Part shown: in pieces, positions 52,641 to 60,879 of the stretch | How the letters are laid out: each line of letters opens with the position of its first letter | Position numbering within the stretch: the first letter of the stretch is position 1 | Source of the DNA: Cytophagales bacterium | GTDB taxonomy: Bacteria > Bacteroidota > Bacteroidia > Cytophagales > Spirosomataceae | Length of the DNA stretch: 64,000 nt | Direction of reading: 5' to 3' | Assembly (NCBI GenBank): GCA_013298215.1 | Contig: JAAFKE010000009.1 | Location: 43,489-107,488 of the forward strand | The notes under the pieces: model-generated | Seen by the model: only the letters and a program-made list of their open reading frames with translations | Databases searched by the model: none | What the model was told of the DNA's origin: nothing | Made by a program: the position numbers and the translations under genes

Positions 52641-54635
52641 ATGAAGCAACGTTTACTGACTCTTTCTATCCTAATTTTGGCCGTTGCGCTGGCGAGTTGG
52701 CAGCCCCAACCCAGCGCGACGACTCGGCGTGGGCAGTTTTTGGGCGACACGACCATCGTTAGAAATGCGCCCGTGCCACTGACCAAAGGCGACACGGCCA
52801 GTAAATACATCAAACTGCTGCCAGGCTTTCAAGCCAGTCCCGCCAACGGGCAGTTTTACGTGGCTACTATTGATACAACCAAAAAGACAATTACGGCTGC
52901 CGATACTTTGTGTTTTATCCGCATCAAAGCACTGGCCGCCAATGGCAACGAAACCAACCAGTTGCCCCGCCTCAACGGAACGCTGCAACCACTGACACTA
53001 TCGGTACAAGACCTGTCGCCCGCTGGATTTTGGAACACGGGCGCGGCTTACACGTGGACGCGGCCCACCAACGCAACCGCCAACACGCCCACGCTCACGG
53101 CCCCCATCATTGGCCCATACAGCTTGTTGCTCACCAAAAATGGCCGCAGTTGCCAGACCACCACCGTTTTGCGGGGCAGTGCTTGCCAAACCTACGACAC
53201 GCTCTACGTCTGCAACCCCAACGCCACGCTGCCTGCCGTGCCCAACGACCCCAACAACCGCCTGAGCCACCTCTCGGCGGGCGACACGGTGTATGCCGCC
53301 GATTTTGTGGCCGTGGTCTTGAGCGTAACGGGCGGCTCGGCAGCCAGTGGCTGGACGGGCAAGGCCAAAGTGCGCGTGCCCTACTTGGGCCAAGAACTGC
53401 TGACCACCTTTGAAAACGCCAACTTTAACACTTGCTACCAACTCACCGACGGCAGTAGGCTCGAATCGGTCTATGACCCCACCGAAAGCAACGTGGTGGG
53501 CGGAGAACTGACGGCCATCAACCAAACCCGAGACTTGCTGGTGCGGATTGCCGATTTGTTGGGGGCTTACCAAGACCGCAACAAGCCCCAGCTCCAAGGT
53601 TTGGTGGCCGAATTGACCCAACAAAAAGCGGCTGCCGTGGCCGACACCAACCTGACCCAAGCGCAGCGGCTGCAAATGGGGACTAACTTAGACAGCGCGC
53701 TCAACGTGCTGAATACCTTTGTGGGTTGCACCAACACGGGCGGGCGCGTGGCGGCCACTGCCAACTGCGATGCCAACAACATCCAGCCCATCATTACCGC
53801 CATGGTACCCCAAACAACGGAAAAAATACTTTTCAAAAAGACGTTGAGTTTTGGCGATTTGACCGCGCAAGATGACATATCGCGCCGCTGGAACGACCAG
53901 CCCGACCCCAACACGCCCAATACGGCAGCAGAAATTGTGCAAAGACGCATTGGAAAGCTTGCCGAATGGCGACGGTATAGCGATGCCGCACTGAGAAATA
54001 TTTTTGAAGGAACTGGCACTTTTCTGCCTTTTGACGGTATCAGAAGTGCATTGTCAGGTGATTCGGAACAGCGCATTTTAGATGCTTTTTATGGCGGAGG
54101 GGGGCGCAGCGTTTTATTCAACGAAAACGATGCCGTGTCAATCAAATTAGACAAAAACCCTACGTTTAGATCATACTTTTCAAGGTTTGCAAATCGAATC
54201 AAACCTTTGATTGATCAAAACAATTTCAGTGCTATTACTGACAGTTATGTTTTCAATGATAACGGTAATGCGACAGGCATTGGTCGCCCTAATTTTAGTG
54301 ATCCGAATGAAGTTCCAGATTTCGATTATTATGGATTAATGGGTGCTGTTCAGCGAATAGAGATAGAGACCAATGTAGTAGAAATATTTTACAACGTACC
54401 CACGCCACCCTACACCAATAATTCACTCTTTTTATCCAGTACGAAACGCCTCTTGAAGACTGCCTTCACCATGCGCGACTGGTTTGGGTCGGACTGGGAC
54501 GATATAGCCCCTGGTCCAGAAGATAACAAGCGATTTTCGACTTCGCTAAAGGCATTTTTCATGCTGCAACATTTTAGAAATTCCTATCAGCCCTTTGAAA
54601 CCATTATTAGGCATCGCGCACAACTCAAACTTTAG
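52641..54635 (+). CDS. Cassette gene A, copy 1: exported protein with conserved N-terminal and variable C-terminal part
   Basis: A 664-residue exported protein (signal peptide MKQRLLTLSILILAVALAS) that I do not recognise. Residues about 20-410 are nearly the same as in the copy at 58186; I count about 17 substitutions. Early residues KYIKLLPGFQASPANGQFYV resemble a beta-stack module common in Bacteroidota secreted proteins. A predicted helical stretch is at about 300-380 (QGLVAELTQQKAAAVADTNL and on). From about DQPDPNTPNTAAEIV on (residue 425) the two copies differ strongly, although both keep FDYYGLMG, YTNNSLFL, TMRDWFG and LKAFFMLQHF. The 3' part is distinctly more AT-rich. Gene B follows after 5 nt. 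Confidence 0.7.
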   Translation: MKQRLLTLSILILAVALASWQPQPSATTRRGQFLGDTTIVRNAPVPLTKGDTASKYIKLLPGFQASPANGQFYVATIDTTKKTITAADTLCFIRIKALAANGNETNQLPRLNGTLQPLTLSVQDLSPAGFWNTGAAYTWTRPTNATANTPTLTAPIIGPYSLLLTKNGRSCQTTTVLRGSACQTYDTLYVCNPNATLPAVPNDPNNRLSHLSAGDTVYAADFVAVVLSVTGGSAASGWTGKAKVRVPYLGQELLTTFENANFNTCYQLTDGSRLESVYDPTESNVVGGELTAINQTRDLLVRIADLLGAYQDRNKPQLQGLVAELTQQKAAAVADTNLTQAQRLQMGTNLDSALNVLNTFVGCTNTGGRVAATANCDANNIQPIITAMVPQTTEKILFKKTLSFGDLTAQDDISRRWNDQPDPNTPNTAAEIVQRRIGKLAEWRRYSDAALRNIFEGTGTFLPFDGIRSALSGDSEQRILDAFYGGGGRSVLFNENDAVSIKLDKNPTFRSYFSRFANRIKPLIDQNNFSAITDSYVFNDNGNATGIGRPNFSDPNEVPDFDYYGLMGAVQRIEIETNVVEIFYNVPTPPYTNNSLFLSSTKRLLKTAFTMRDWFGSDWDDIAPGPEDNKRFSTSLKAFFMLQHFRNSYQPFETIIRHRAQLKL

Positions 54636-54640
54636 AACAC

Positions 54641-55333
54641 ATGATTAAATCTTGCCTGTCTATCTTATTTTTATTAATTTTTATTCCTACTGTTTGGTGG
54701 AGTTATAGCCGTTATAGAGCTAATAAAGATTGCGAGAACTGTCAAAAAAGCTTGACTAAATACTATCTTCATTTCGAAGGTTGGGAACACTGGAATAAAA
54801 CAGTGAATTATTATTTGCTGGAATGTTTTTGTGACAAAAAAGTAGTCCTAAAAAAAATAAATACCATGCGAAAAAATATAGTTAATATTATAAATAAAGA
54901 TGTTACCTTCCTTATGGACGATTTTTATGAATCAGAGGGAAAGGGCGACAAAGGTTTATATTATGGAAGCAAAGATGAAGTTCAGTGGGACAAAGTATTT
55001 GCCAACTTGGTAGCCGTTTCATTTATCCGAGATACAACCAGTTTAAAAAGATTATCTGGGCTTTGGTTTGGAGTCAGAACCGATACCTTGCAAAATAAAA
55101 AAGTACAGCGCAAAGAACTTAGTAAATCTTGGGGCAGGGTGGTGTATAACGTTGATTATGAAGAGCTTAACAGATCGGTTTTAAACCAGTTTGCCCAAAC
55201 GGTTTACAAAGACAGCACCCGTTTTACTTACAATACCTGCGTGTATCACCTCTACAACAGGCAAGCCAAAAAAGTAGAAGCCACCATGAAATACGAGGAC
55301 AAAGGCAAAGGATTTTATTTTGAAATTTGGTAG
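54641..55333 (+). CDS. Cassette gene B, copy 1: small membrane-anchored or exported protein
   Basis: A 230-residue protein of unknown family. An N-terminal hydrophobic segment (CLSILFLLIFIPTVWWSY) would anchor it in, or send it across, the inner membrane; the CENC that follows suggests an extracytoplasmic disulfide. The N-terminal two thirds differ from the other B copies, but the last 78 residues, from KKVQRKELSKSWGRV to the end KGFYFEIW, are almost identical in all three. Low GC content matches the 3' part of gene A. It is 5 nt from gene A, so both are probably co-translated. A role as partner or immunity protein for the A C-terminal part is an inference from layout only. Confidence 0.65.
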   Translation: MIKSCLSILFLLIFIPTVWWSYSRYRANKDCENCQKSLTKYYLHFEGWEHWNKTVNYYLLECFCDKKVVLKKINTMRKNIVNIINKDVTFLMDDFYESEGKGDKGLYYGSKDEVQWDKVFANLVAVSFIRDTTSLKRLSGLWFGVRTDTLQNKKVQRKELSKSWGRVVYNVDYEELNRSVLNQFAQTVYKDSTRFTYNTCVYHLYNRQAKKVEATMKYEDKGKGFYFEIW

Positions 55334-55365
55334 AAAGTAAGCAGACTCAAAATTTAGAACACATT

Positions 55366-56058
55366 ATGAAATCCTGCTTATCTATTTCATTCCTAATTTT
55401 ATTTTTATTGATTTCAGTGCCTCTTTCTTGGTGGTACTACAATGATTATACTTACCGTTTAGATTGCGAGTACTGCAAAAAAAACTTAAATAAATATTAC
55501 TTTCATTTTGATGATTGGCAATTTGACAACAACAACAGATATTTTGTCTTGGATTGTTTTTGTGATGCAAAGGAAGTCCTCAAAAAGATAAATAAATTCA
55601 GAAAAACCACAATGCTTACCAATAAAAACAAGAATAGTGTATTTATGAAAGATGATTTCTTTGAGTCTGGTTCCAAGTGGCAGCATCCTGGTAGCAGTGA
55701 CGATCTTGATTGGGATAACATAAGTTTCAATGTGGTGGTTGCTAAATTCACCCGAGATACAACTAATTGGGAGAGACTATCTTACCTGTGGTTTGGACTA
55801 AAAAATGACACCCTACACGACAAAAAGGTACAGCGCAAAGAACTTAGTAAATCTTGGGGCAGGGTGACGTATAGCGTTGATTATGATGAGCTTAATCGGT
55901 CAGTTTTAAACCAGTTTGCCCAGACGGTTTACAAAGACAGCACCCGTTTTGCTTACAATACCTGCGTGTATAGTCTCTACAACAGGCAAGCCAAAAAAGT
56001 AGAAGCCACCATGAAATACGAGGACAAAGGCAAAGGATTTTATTTTGAAATTTGGTAG
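55366..56058 (+). CDS. Cassette gene B, copy 2
   Basis: A second B protein of about 230 residues directly after the first. The start at 55366 (MKSCLSISFLILFLLIS) aligns with the other copies; the in-frame ATG at 55327 would overlap copy 1 and add an unmatched leader. Its body (DCEYCKKNLNKYYFHFDDWQ and FVLDCFCDAKEV) is much closer to the B gene at 60180 than to its neighbour at 54641. The last 78 residues are the common tail. Having two B genes behind a single A gene fits accumulation of an extra, non-cognate partner, as is seen with immunity genes, but no function is shown. Confidence 0.65.
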   Translation: MKSCLSISFLILFLLISVPLSWWYYNDYTYRLDCEYCKKNLNKYYFHFDDWQFDNNNRYFVLDCFCDAKEVLKKINKFRKTTMLTNKNKNSVFMKDDFFESGSKWQHPGSSDDLDWDNISFNVVVAKFTRDTTNWERLSYLWFGLKNDTLHDKKVQRKELSKSWGRVTYSVDYDELNRSVLNQFAQTVYKDSTRFAYNTCVYSLYNRQAKKVEATMKYEDKGKGFYFEIW

Positions 56059-56077
56059 AAGATAAACAAAAACACAA

Positions 56078-57892
56078 ATGAGAAAACCACTATTGTTGTT
56101 GTTATTGTGGCTGGTCAATGTGGGTGTTCGTGCCGAAGAACACCACGCCAGGCCCCTCAGCCCGCAGTTGGTTGATGCCCGCGCCCAAGCCAGCCAACTT
56201 TTTGCTGAACTCGATGCCCAAGACCAGTACCGCCAAAGCCTGACCTACGACGATTTGATGGTGCTGCCCGTGGGCCTCAAACGCAACATCGGCAACAGCA
56301 CCGTTGAACTGGCCATCTCAAAAGCCATTTTCAAAGCCGACCGCGCCGAACTCACCGTTTACATTCGCTTGCGGATGCCCGCCCCCAGTTCCAACGGTGG
56401 CGCGGCGGAGCGAACCCTGTTTTTTGGCGCAGACCAAATTGGCCTCACCCGAAACGGCGGTCTGTCGGGGCAGTTTCGCGCCCTGCTGCTGGGCGACTTC
56501 GCCCTGCCTTTCGAGCAGCTTACCGTCGTTTTTAAGGGCGGCAACGGCTTGGCTCCCAACGGCCAAGTGAGCGATGACCTTGCCCAAACCTACGCCGTTT
56601 TCAACTGCCAAACTGGTTTTGAACGCGCCAAGCTATCGGCCGATGTGTTGTTCTCGCAAAAAATGCTCGTGCCGCTCAACCCGCTCACTTTCAGCGTCGA
56701 TGCCAACCGACCCGTGGTGGGGTCGTTCAGCATAGAAACCAGCGCGGGCTTGCACGACATCATCGGCACGATGAATTTCAACTCGCCTTTTGCCATCAAA
56801 GGTTTTGAAAAACTGGGTTTCATCGTCCAGAACGTCGTTTTCGATTTCAGCGACCTCACCAACGCCCCCACCCTCTCGCCCGCCGCCTTCCCCGTGGGCT
56901 ACGTGGCCCGCAACGCCCCGCCTGGCGATGTGGCCTACAAAACTTGGCGCGGCATCTACGCCCAAAACGTGGCCTTGGTGCTACCCGCCGAGTTCAAACG
57001 AAAAGGCACCACTGGCCGCAAAATAGCCGTCGGTGCGTCCAACCTGCTCATTGACCAAAACGGCGTTTCGGGCCGCTTTCAAGTTACCAACGCCATTGCC
57101 CTCGACTCGGGCCGCGCCGACAACTGGCGAATGTCCCTCACCCAGTTTGCGGTTGATATTCAGGAGAATCAACTCGTGGGTGGACAACTCGCGGGCCGCC
57201 TCCAACTGCCCATTACCAACCCCAACGATTCCTCCCAAGCCCTCGCTTTTGCGGGGCGCATCGAGCGCGGCGGCAACTACCAACTCGCCGTGGCCGCCGT
57301 TTCCAACCTCCAGTTTGACCTCTGGAAGGCCAAAGCCAACCTGCTGGCGGGCAGCTACGTGGAGCTGAAAGTGGTCAATGGTGCCTTTTTGCCCAAGGCC
57401 GTTTTGAGCGGCTCGCTCGGCATCAGCACCACCCCCAGCGGCACCGCCGACACGCTCAACTCCAAAAACTTGGTGCGCTTTGCGGGCGTTAGTTTCCAAA
57501 ATCTAACCATTCAGTCCGTCAGCCCGCGCCTGTCGGCCGACTACTTTGGCTACCAAGGCAACTGCCGCTACCTCGGCCTGCCGCTGGTCGTCGAGCGGGC
57601 GGGAGTCAGTTTTGGGCGCGGCCCGCTTGGGCGCGGCTCCTCCGACACGACCGCCTACGACAAAGCCACGCTCTACTTTGCAGCCTCCATCAACTTGATG
57701 CGCGAGGCAGTATCGGCCAAAACCGCCGTCCGAATTGCCTCCTATTTTGACCCCCAAACCGAAACTTGGCGTTTTGAACGCATATTTGTTGATGAGTTGG
57801 GCATCTCGGCCCAAACCGCCAACTTCACCATCGCGGGGCGCGTCAGCCAGTTTTCTAACCGCGACGGAAACAAAAATAGTTGTGGGACATAA
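56078..57892 (+). CDS. Cassette gene C, copy 1: large exported protein, probably truncated
   Basis: A 604-residue exported protein (signal peptide MRKPLLLLLLWLVNVGVRAE). The first 595 residues are nearly identical to the protein starting at 60880, with roughly ten substitutions. At RVSQFSNR the two part: this copy ends after eight more residues (GNKNSCGT), whereas the other continues for over 440 residues. The same GNKNSCGT-stop and following DNA also end the remnant at 52122-52334, so a deletion or recombination has joined a common 3' block to different points of C genes. The family is unknown; the sequence is beta-rich with many short repeats of strands. It follows gene B by 19 nt. Confidence 0.65.
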   Translation: MRKPLLLLLLWLVNVGVRAEEHHARPLSPQLVDARAQASQLFAELDAQDQYRQSLTYDDLMVLPVGLKRNIGNSTVELAISKAIFKADRAELTVYIRLRMPAPSSNGGAAERTLFFGADQIGLTRNGGLSGQFRALLLGDFALPFEQLTVVFKGGNGLAPNGQVSDDLAQTYAVFNCQTGFERAKLSADVLFSQKMLVPLNPLTFSVDANRPVVGSFSIETSAGLHDIIGTMNFNSPFAIKGFEKLGFIVQNVVFDFSDLTNAPTLSPAAFPVGYVARNAPPGDVAYKTWRGIYAQNVALVLPAEFKRKGTTGRKIAVGASNLLIDQNGVSGRFQVTNAIALDSGRADNWRMSLTQFAVDIQENQLVGGQLAGRLQLPITNPNDSSQALAFAGRIERGGNYQLAVAAVSNLQFDLWKAKANLLAGSYVELKVVNGAFLPKAVLSGSLGISTTPSGTADTLNSKNLVRFAGVSFQNLTIQSVSPRLSADYFGYQGNCRYLGLPLVVERAGVSFGRGPLGRGSSDTTAYDKATLYFAASINLMREAVSAKTAVRIASYFDPQTETWRFERIFVDELGISAQTANFTIAGRVSQFSNRDGNKNSCGT

Positions 57893-58025
57893 AAAAATAA
57901 TCTTCCGTTTGCTTTGAAACCACATGCCCCGTTTGTAGGTTTACTCCGCAGCAAATCAAACACAACAAACTATCGAATAAACAAAACTCAAAAATAGATA
58001 ATATAGCGTTTTTGCAAACGACCCT

Positions 58026-58137
58026 GTAAGTGAAATCTGGTAAATTTTATCGAAGACAGGCAAGTTAAAGCAAGCGCCCGTGTAATACGCGGGTGCTACT
58101 TTTCTTTGTCTTCAAGGTTTACCAGAACCTCACTTAC
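58026..58137 (+). ncRNA. Long imperfect hairpin upstream of cassette gene A, copy 2 (candidate structured RNA)
   Basis: Stems nest in order: GTAAGTGA with TCACTTAC, TCTGGTAAA with TTTACCAGA, GAAGACA with TGTCTTC, and AGCGCCCGTG with CGCGGGTGCT (two G-U pairs) around the loop TAATA. It ends about 48 nt before gene A copy 2. The equivalent region before copy 1 has a different sequence but similar pairing. Confidence 0.5.
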
Positions 58138-58185
58138 AAAGCATGATGTAGTTACTCGCGTTTTTTTATGCCCAAAAACCAACCA

Positions 58186-60183
58186 ATGAAGCAACGTTTA
58201 CTGACTCTTTCTATCCTAATTTTAGCCGTTTCGCTGGCAAGTTGGCAGCCCCAACCCAGCGCAACGACCCAGCGCGGGCAGTTTTTGGGCGACACGACCA
58301 TCGTCAGGAATGCGCCCGTGCCGCTGCCCAAAGGCGACACGGCCAGTAAATACATCAAATTGCTGCCAGGCTTTCAGGCCAATCCCACCAACGGGCAGTT
58401 TTACGTGGCTACTATTGATACAACCAAAAAGACAAATACGGCTGCCGATACTTCCTGTTTTATTCGCATCAAAGCACTGGCCGCCAATGGCAGCGAAACC
58501 AACCAGTTGCCCCGCCTCAACGGAACGCTGCAACCACTGACGCTATCGGTACAAGATATGTCGCCCGCTGGATTTTGGAACACGGGCGCGGCTTACACGT
58601 GGACGCGGCCCACCAACGCAACCGCCAACACGCCCACGCTGACGGCCCCCGTCATTGGCCCGTACAGCCTGTTGCTCACCAAAAATGGCCGCAGTTGCCA
58701 GACGACCACCGTTTTGCGGGGCAGTGCTTGCCAAACTTACGACACGCTCTACGTCTGCAACCCCAACGCCACGCTGCCTGCCGTGCCCAACGACCCCAAC
58801 AACCGCCTGACCCACCTCTCGGCGGGCGACACGGTGTATGCCGCCGATTTTGTGGCCGTGGTCTTGAGCGTAACGGGCGGCTCGGCGGCCACTGGCTGGA
58901 CGGGCGTGGCCAAAGTGCGCGTACCGTACCTCGGCCAAGAACTGCTGACCACCTTTGAAAACGCCAACTTTAACACCTGCTACCAACTCACCGACGGCAG
59001 TAGGCTCGAATCGGTCTATGACCCCACCGAAAGCAACGTGGTGGGCGGAGAACTGACGGCCATCAACCAAACCCGAGACTTGCTGGTGCGGATTGCCGAC
59101 TTGTTGGGGGCTTACCAAGACCGCAACAAGCCCCAGCTCCAAGGTTTGGTGGCCGAATTGACCCAACAAAAAGCGGCTGCCGTGGCCGACACCAACCTAA
59201 CCCAAGCGCAGCGGCTGCAAATGAGGACTAACTTAGACAGCGCGCTCAACGTGCTGAATACCTTTGTGGGTTGCACCAACACGGGCGGGCGCGTGGCGGC
59301 CACTGCCAACTGCGATGCCAACAACATCCAGCCCATCATTACCGCCATGGTACCCCAAACAACGAAAAAAATACTTTTCAAAAAGACGTTGAGTTTTGGC
59401 GATTTGGCCGCGCAAAATGACATATCGCGCCGCTGGAACGACCAACCCACCCCCAACACGCCCGACAACCCAGCGGCAGATATTGTACAAAGGCGCATTG
59501 GCAGACTTGCTGAATGGCAACGGTATAGCGAGGCTGACCTACGACATACTTTTGAGCGAGGGCGCGGCCTACCTTTTGATGGCATCAAAAATGTGCTGTC
59601 AGATGATTCGGAGCAGCGCCTTTTGGCTGCTTTTTATGGCGGACAAGGAAAAACATTGGTCTTTGATGAAAATTCGCCAATAGCAACTAATTTAGGAACA
59701 AACCCTACTTTCATTGTTTATTACGTCAAATTTATCAATCGAATTGCTCCTTTCGTCAATCAAAACAACTTCAATGCCATCACTGATTCTTTGGTCTTTG
59801 TTACCACCAATAATGCAGGGGGTATAGGCAGGTTGAATTTTAGTGCTATTGAAGAAATACCTATATTTGATTATTACGGCTTGATGGGGTTTGTTCAGCG
59901 TGTAGAGGTAGAGACAACCATTGTGGAAACTACTTACAACGTACCCGTTCCGCCTTACACCAACAATTCGCTCTTCTTACCCAGCACTCGGCGTACTATA
60001 AAGACAATCTTTACCATGCGAGATTGGTTTGGAGCAGACTGGGACGATATAGCCGCTAAATTCCCCAACCCCAAGTTTCTTCCAAGCTCCCTGAAGGCTT
60101 TTTTTATGTTACAGCATTTTATGAGTGGATACCAGCCCTTCGAAACAGTTATTAGACACCGAAAACAATTTACTACACCATGA
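58186..60183 (+). CDS. Cassette gene A, copy 2: exported protein with variable C-terminal part
   Basis: A 665-residue twin of the protein at 52641. Start 58186 (MKQRLLTLSIL) matches copy 1; an in-frame ATG at 58168 would add six residues. The conserved part reaches about residue 425. After WNDQPTPNTPDNPAADIV the C-terminal 240 residues are a divergent homologue of copy 1's, with shared anchors FDYYGLMG, PPYTNNSLFLPS, TMRDWFGADWDDI and LKAFFMLQHF. Its TGA overlaps the ATG of the following B gene (ATGA), so translation is coupled. Role unknown; see the note on mosaic structure. Confidence 0.7.
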   Translation: MKQRLLTLSILILAVSLASWQPQPSATTQRGQFLGDTTIVRNAPVPLPKGDTASKYIKLLPGFQANPTNGQFYVATIDTTKKTNTAADTSCFIRIKALAANGSETNQLPRLNGTLQPLTLSVQDMSPAGFWNTGAAYTWTRPTNATANTPTLTAPVIGPYSLLLTKNGRSCQTTTVLRGSACQTYDTLYVCNPNATLPAVPNDPNNRLTHLSAGDTVYAADFVAVVLSVTGGSAATGWTGVAKVRVPYLGQELLTTFENANFNTCYQLTDGSRLESVYDPTESNVVGGELTAINQTRDLLVRIADLLGAYQDRNKPQLQGLVAELTQQKAAAVADTNLTQAQRLQMRTNLDSALNVLNTFVGCTNTGGRVAATANCDANNIQPIITAMVPQTTKKILFKKTLSFGDLAAQNDISRRWNDQPTPNTPDNPAADIVQRRIGRLAEWQRYSEADLRHTFERGRGLPFDGIKNVLSDDSEQRLLAAFYGGQGKTLVFDENSPIATNLGTNPTFIVYYVKFINRIAPFVNQNNFNAITDSLVFVTTNNAGGIGRLNFSAIEEIPIFDYYGLMGFVQRVEVETTIVETTYNVPVPPYTNNSLFLPSTRRTIKTIFTMRDWFGADWDDIAAKFPNPKFLPSSLKAFFMLQHFMSGYQPFETVIRHRKQFTTP

Positions 60184-60860
60184 AATCTTGTTTAACCATC
60201 TTTTTTCTGTTTTTTTTGATTGCAACTTTATGGTGGAGCTACAATAGTTATTCCAATCATTCTGATTGCGAGAATTGTAAAAAAAACTTGAATAAATACT
60301 ATTTTCATTTTGATGACTGGCAATATAAAAATAGGAATCGATATTTTGTTTTGGATTGCTTTTGTGATGCAAAAGAAGTATTCAAAAAGATAAATAAATT
60401 CAGAAAAGCCACAATGCTTGCCAACAAAAACAAAAATATTGTATTTATGAAGGATGATTTTCTTGAGTCTGGTTCCAAATGGCATCACACTGGTAGCAGT
60501 GACGAGCTTGATTGGGATAACATCGAAAAAAATATAACTGTTAGTCAATTTACACGATATTCAAACAACACCATGAGATTATCATATATGCTGTTTGAAT
60601 ATAAATCAGACACCCTACACGACAAAAAGGTACAGCGCAAAGAACTCAGTAAATCTTGGGGTAGGGTGACATATGATGTTGATTATGAAGAGCTTAATCG
60701 GTCAGTTTTAAACCAGTTTGCCCAGACCGTTTACAAAGACAGCACCCGTTTTGTTTATGATACCTGCGTGTATCATCTCTACAACAGACAAGCCAAAAAA
60801 GTAGAAGCCACCATGAAATACGAGGATAAAGGCAAAGGATTTTATTTTGAAATTTGGTAG
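60180..60860 (+). CDS. Cassette gene B, copy 3
   Basis: A 226-residue protein with an N-terminal hydrophobic segment (CLTIFFLFFLIATLWWSY), then DCENCKKNLNKYYFHFDDWQ, which is very like the copy at 55366, and the common 78-residue C-terminal tail. The part between (ITVSQFTRYSNNTMRLSYML) differs. It overlaps the end of gene A copy 2 by 4 nt and precedes gene C copy 2 by 19 nt. The cassette thus repeats the same A-B-C order. No family is recognised. Confidence 0.65.
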   Translation: MKSCLTIFFLFFLIATLWWSYNSYSNHSDCENCKKNLNKYYFHFDDWQYKNRNRYFVLDCFCDAKEVFKKINKFRKATMLANKNKNIVFMKDDFLESGSKWHHTGSSDELDWDNIEKNITVSQFTRYSNNTMRLSYMLFEYKSDTLHDKKVQRKELSKSWGRVTYDVDYEELNRSVLNQFAQTVYKDSTRFVYDTCVYHLYNRQAKKVEATMKYEDKGKGFYFEIW

Positions 60861-60879
60861 AAGGTAAACAAAAACACAA

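Noticed and set aside
52310..58137. Hairpin spacers of the A-B-C array as integron attC sites
   Set aside because: No conserved RYYYAAC/GTTRRRY core sites are visible at the hairpin ends and no integrase gene is in the window.
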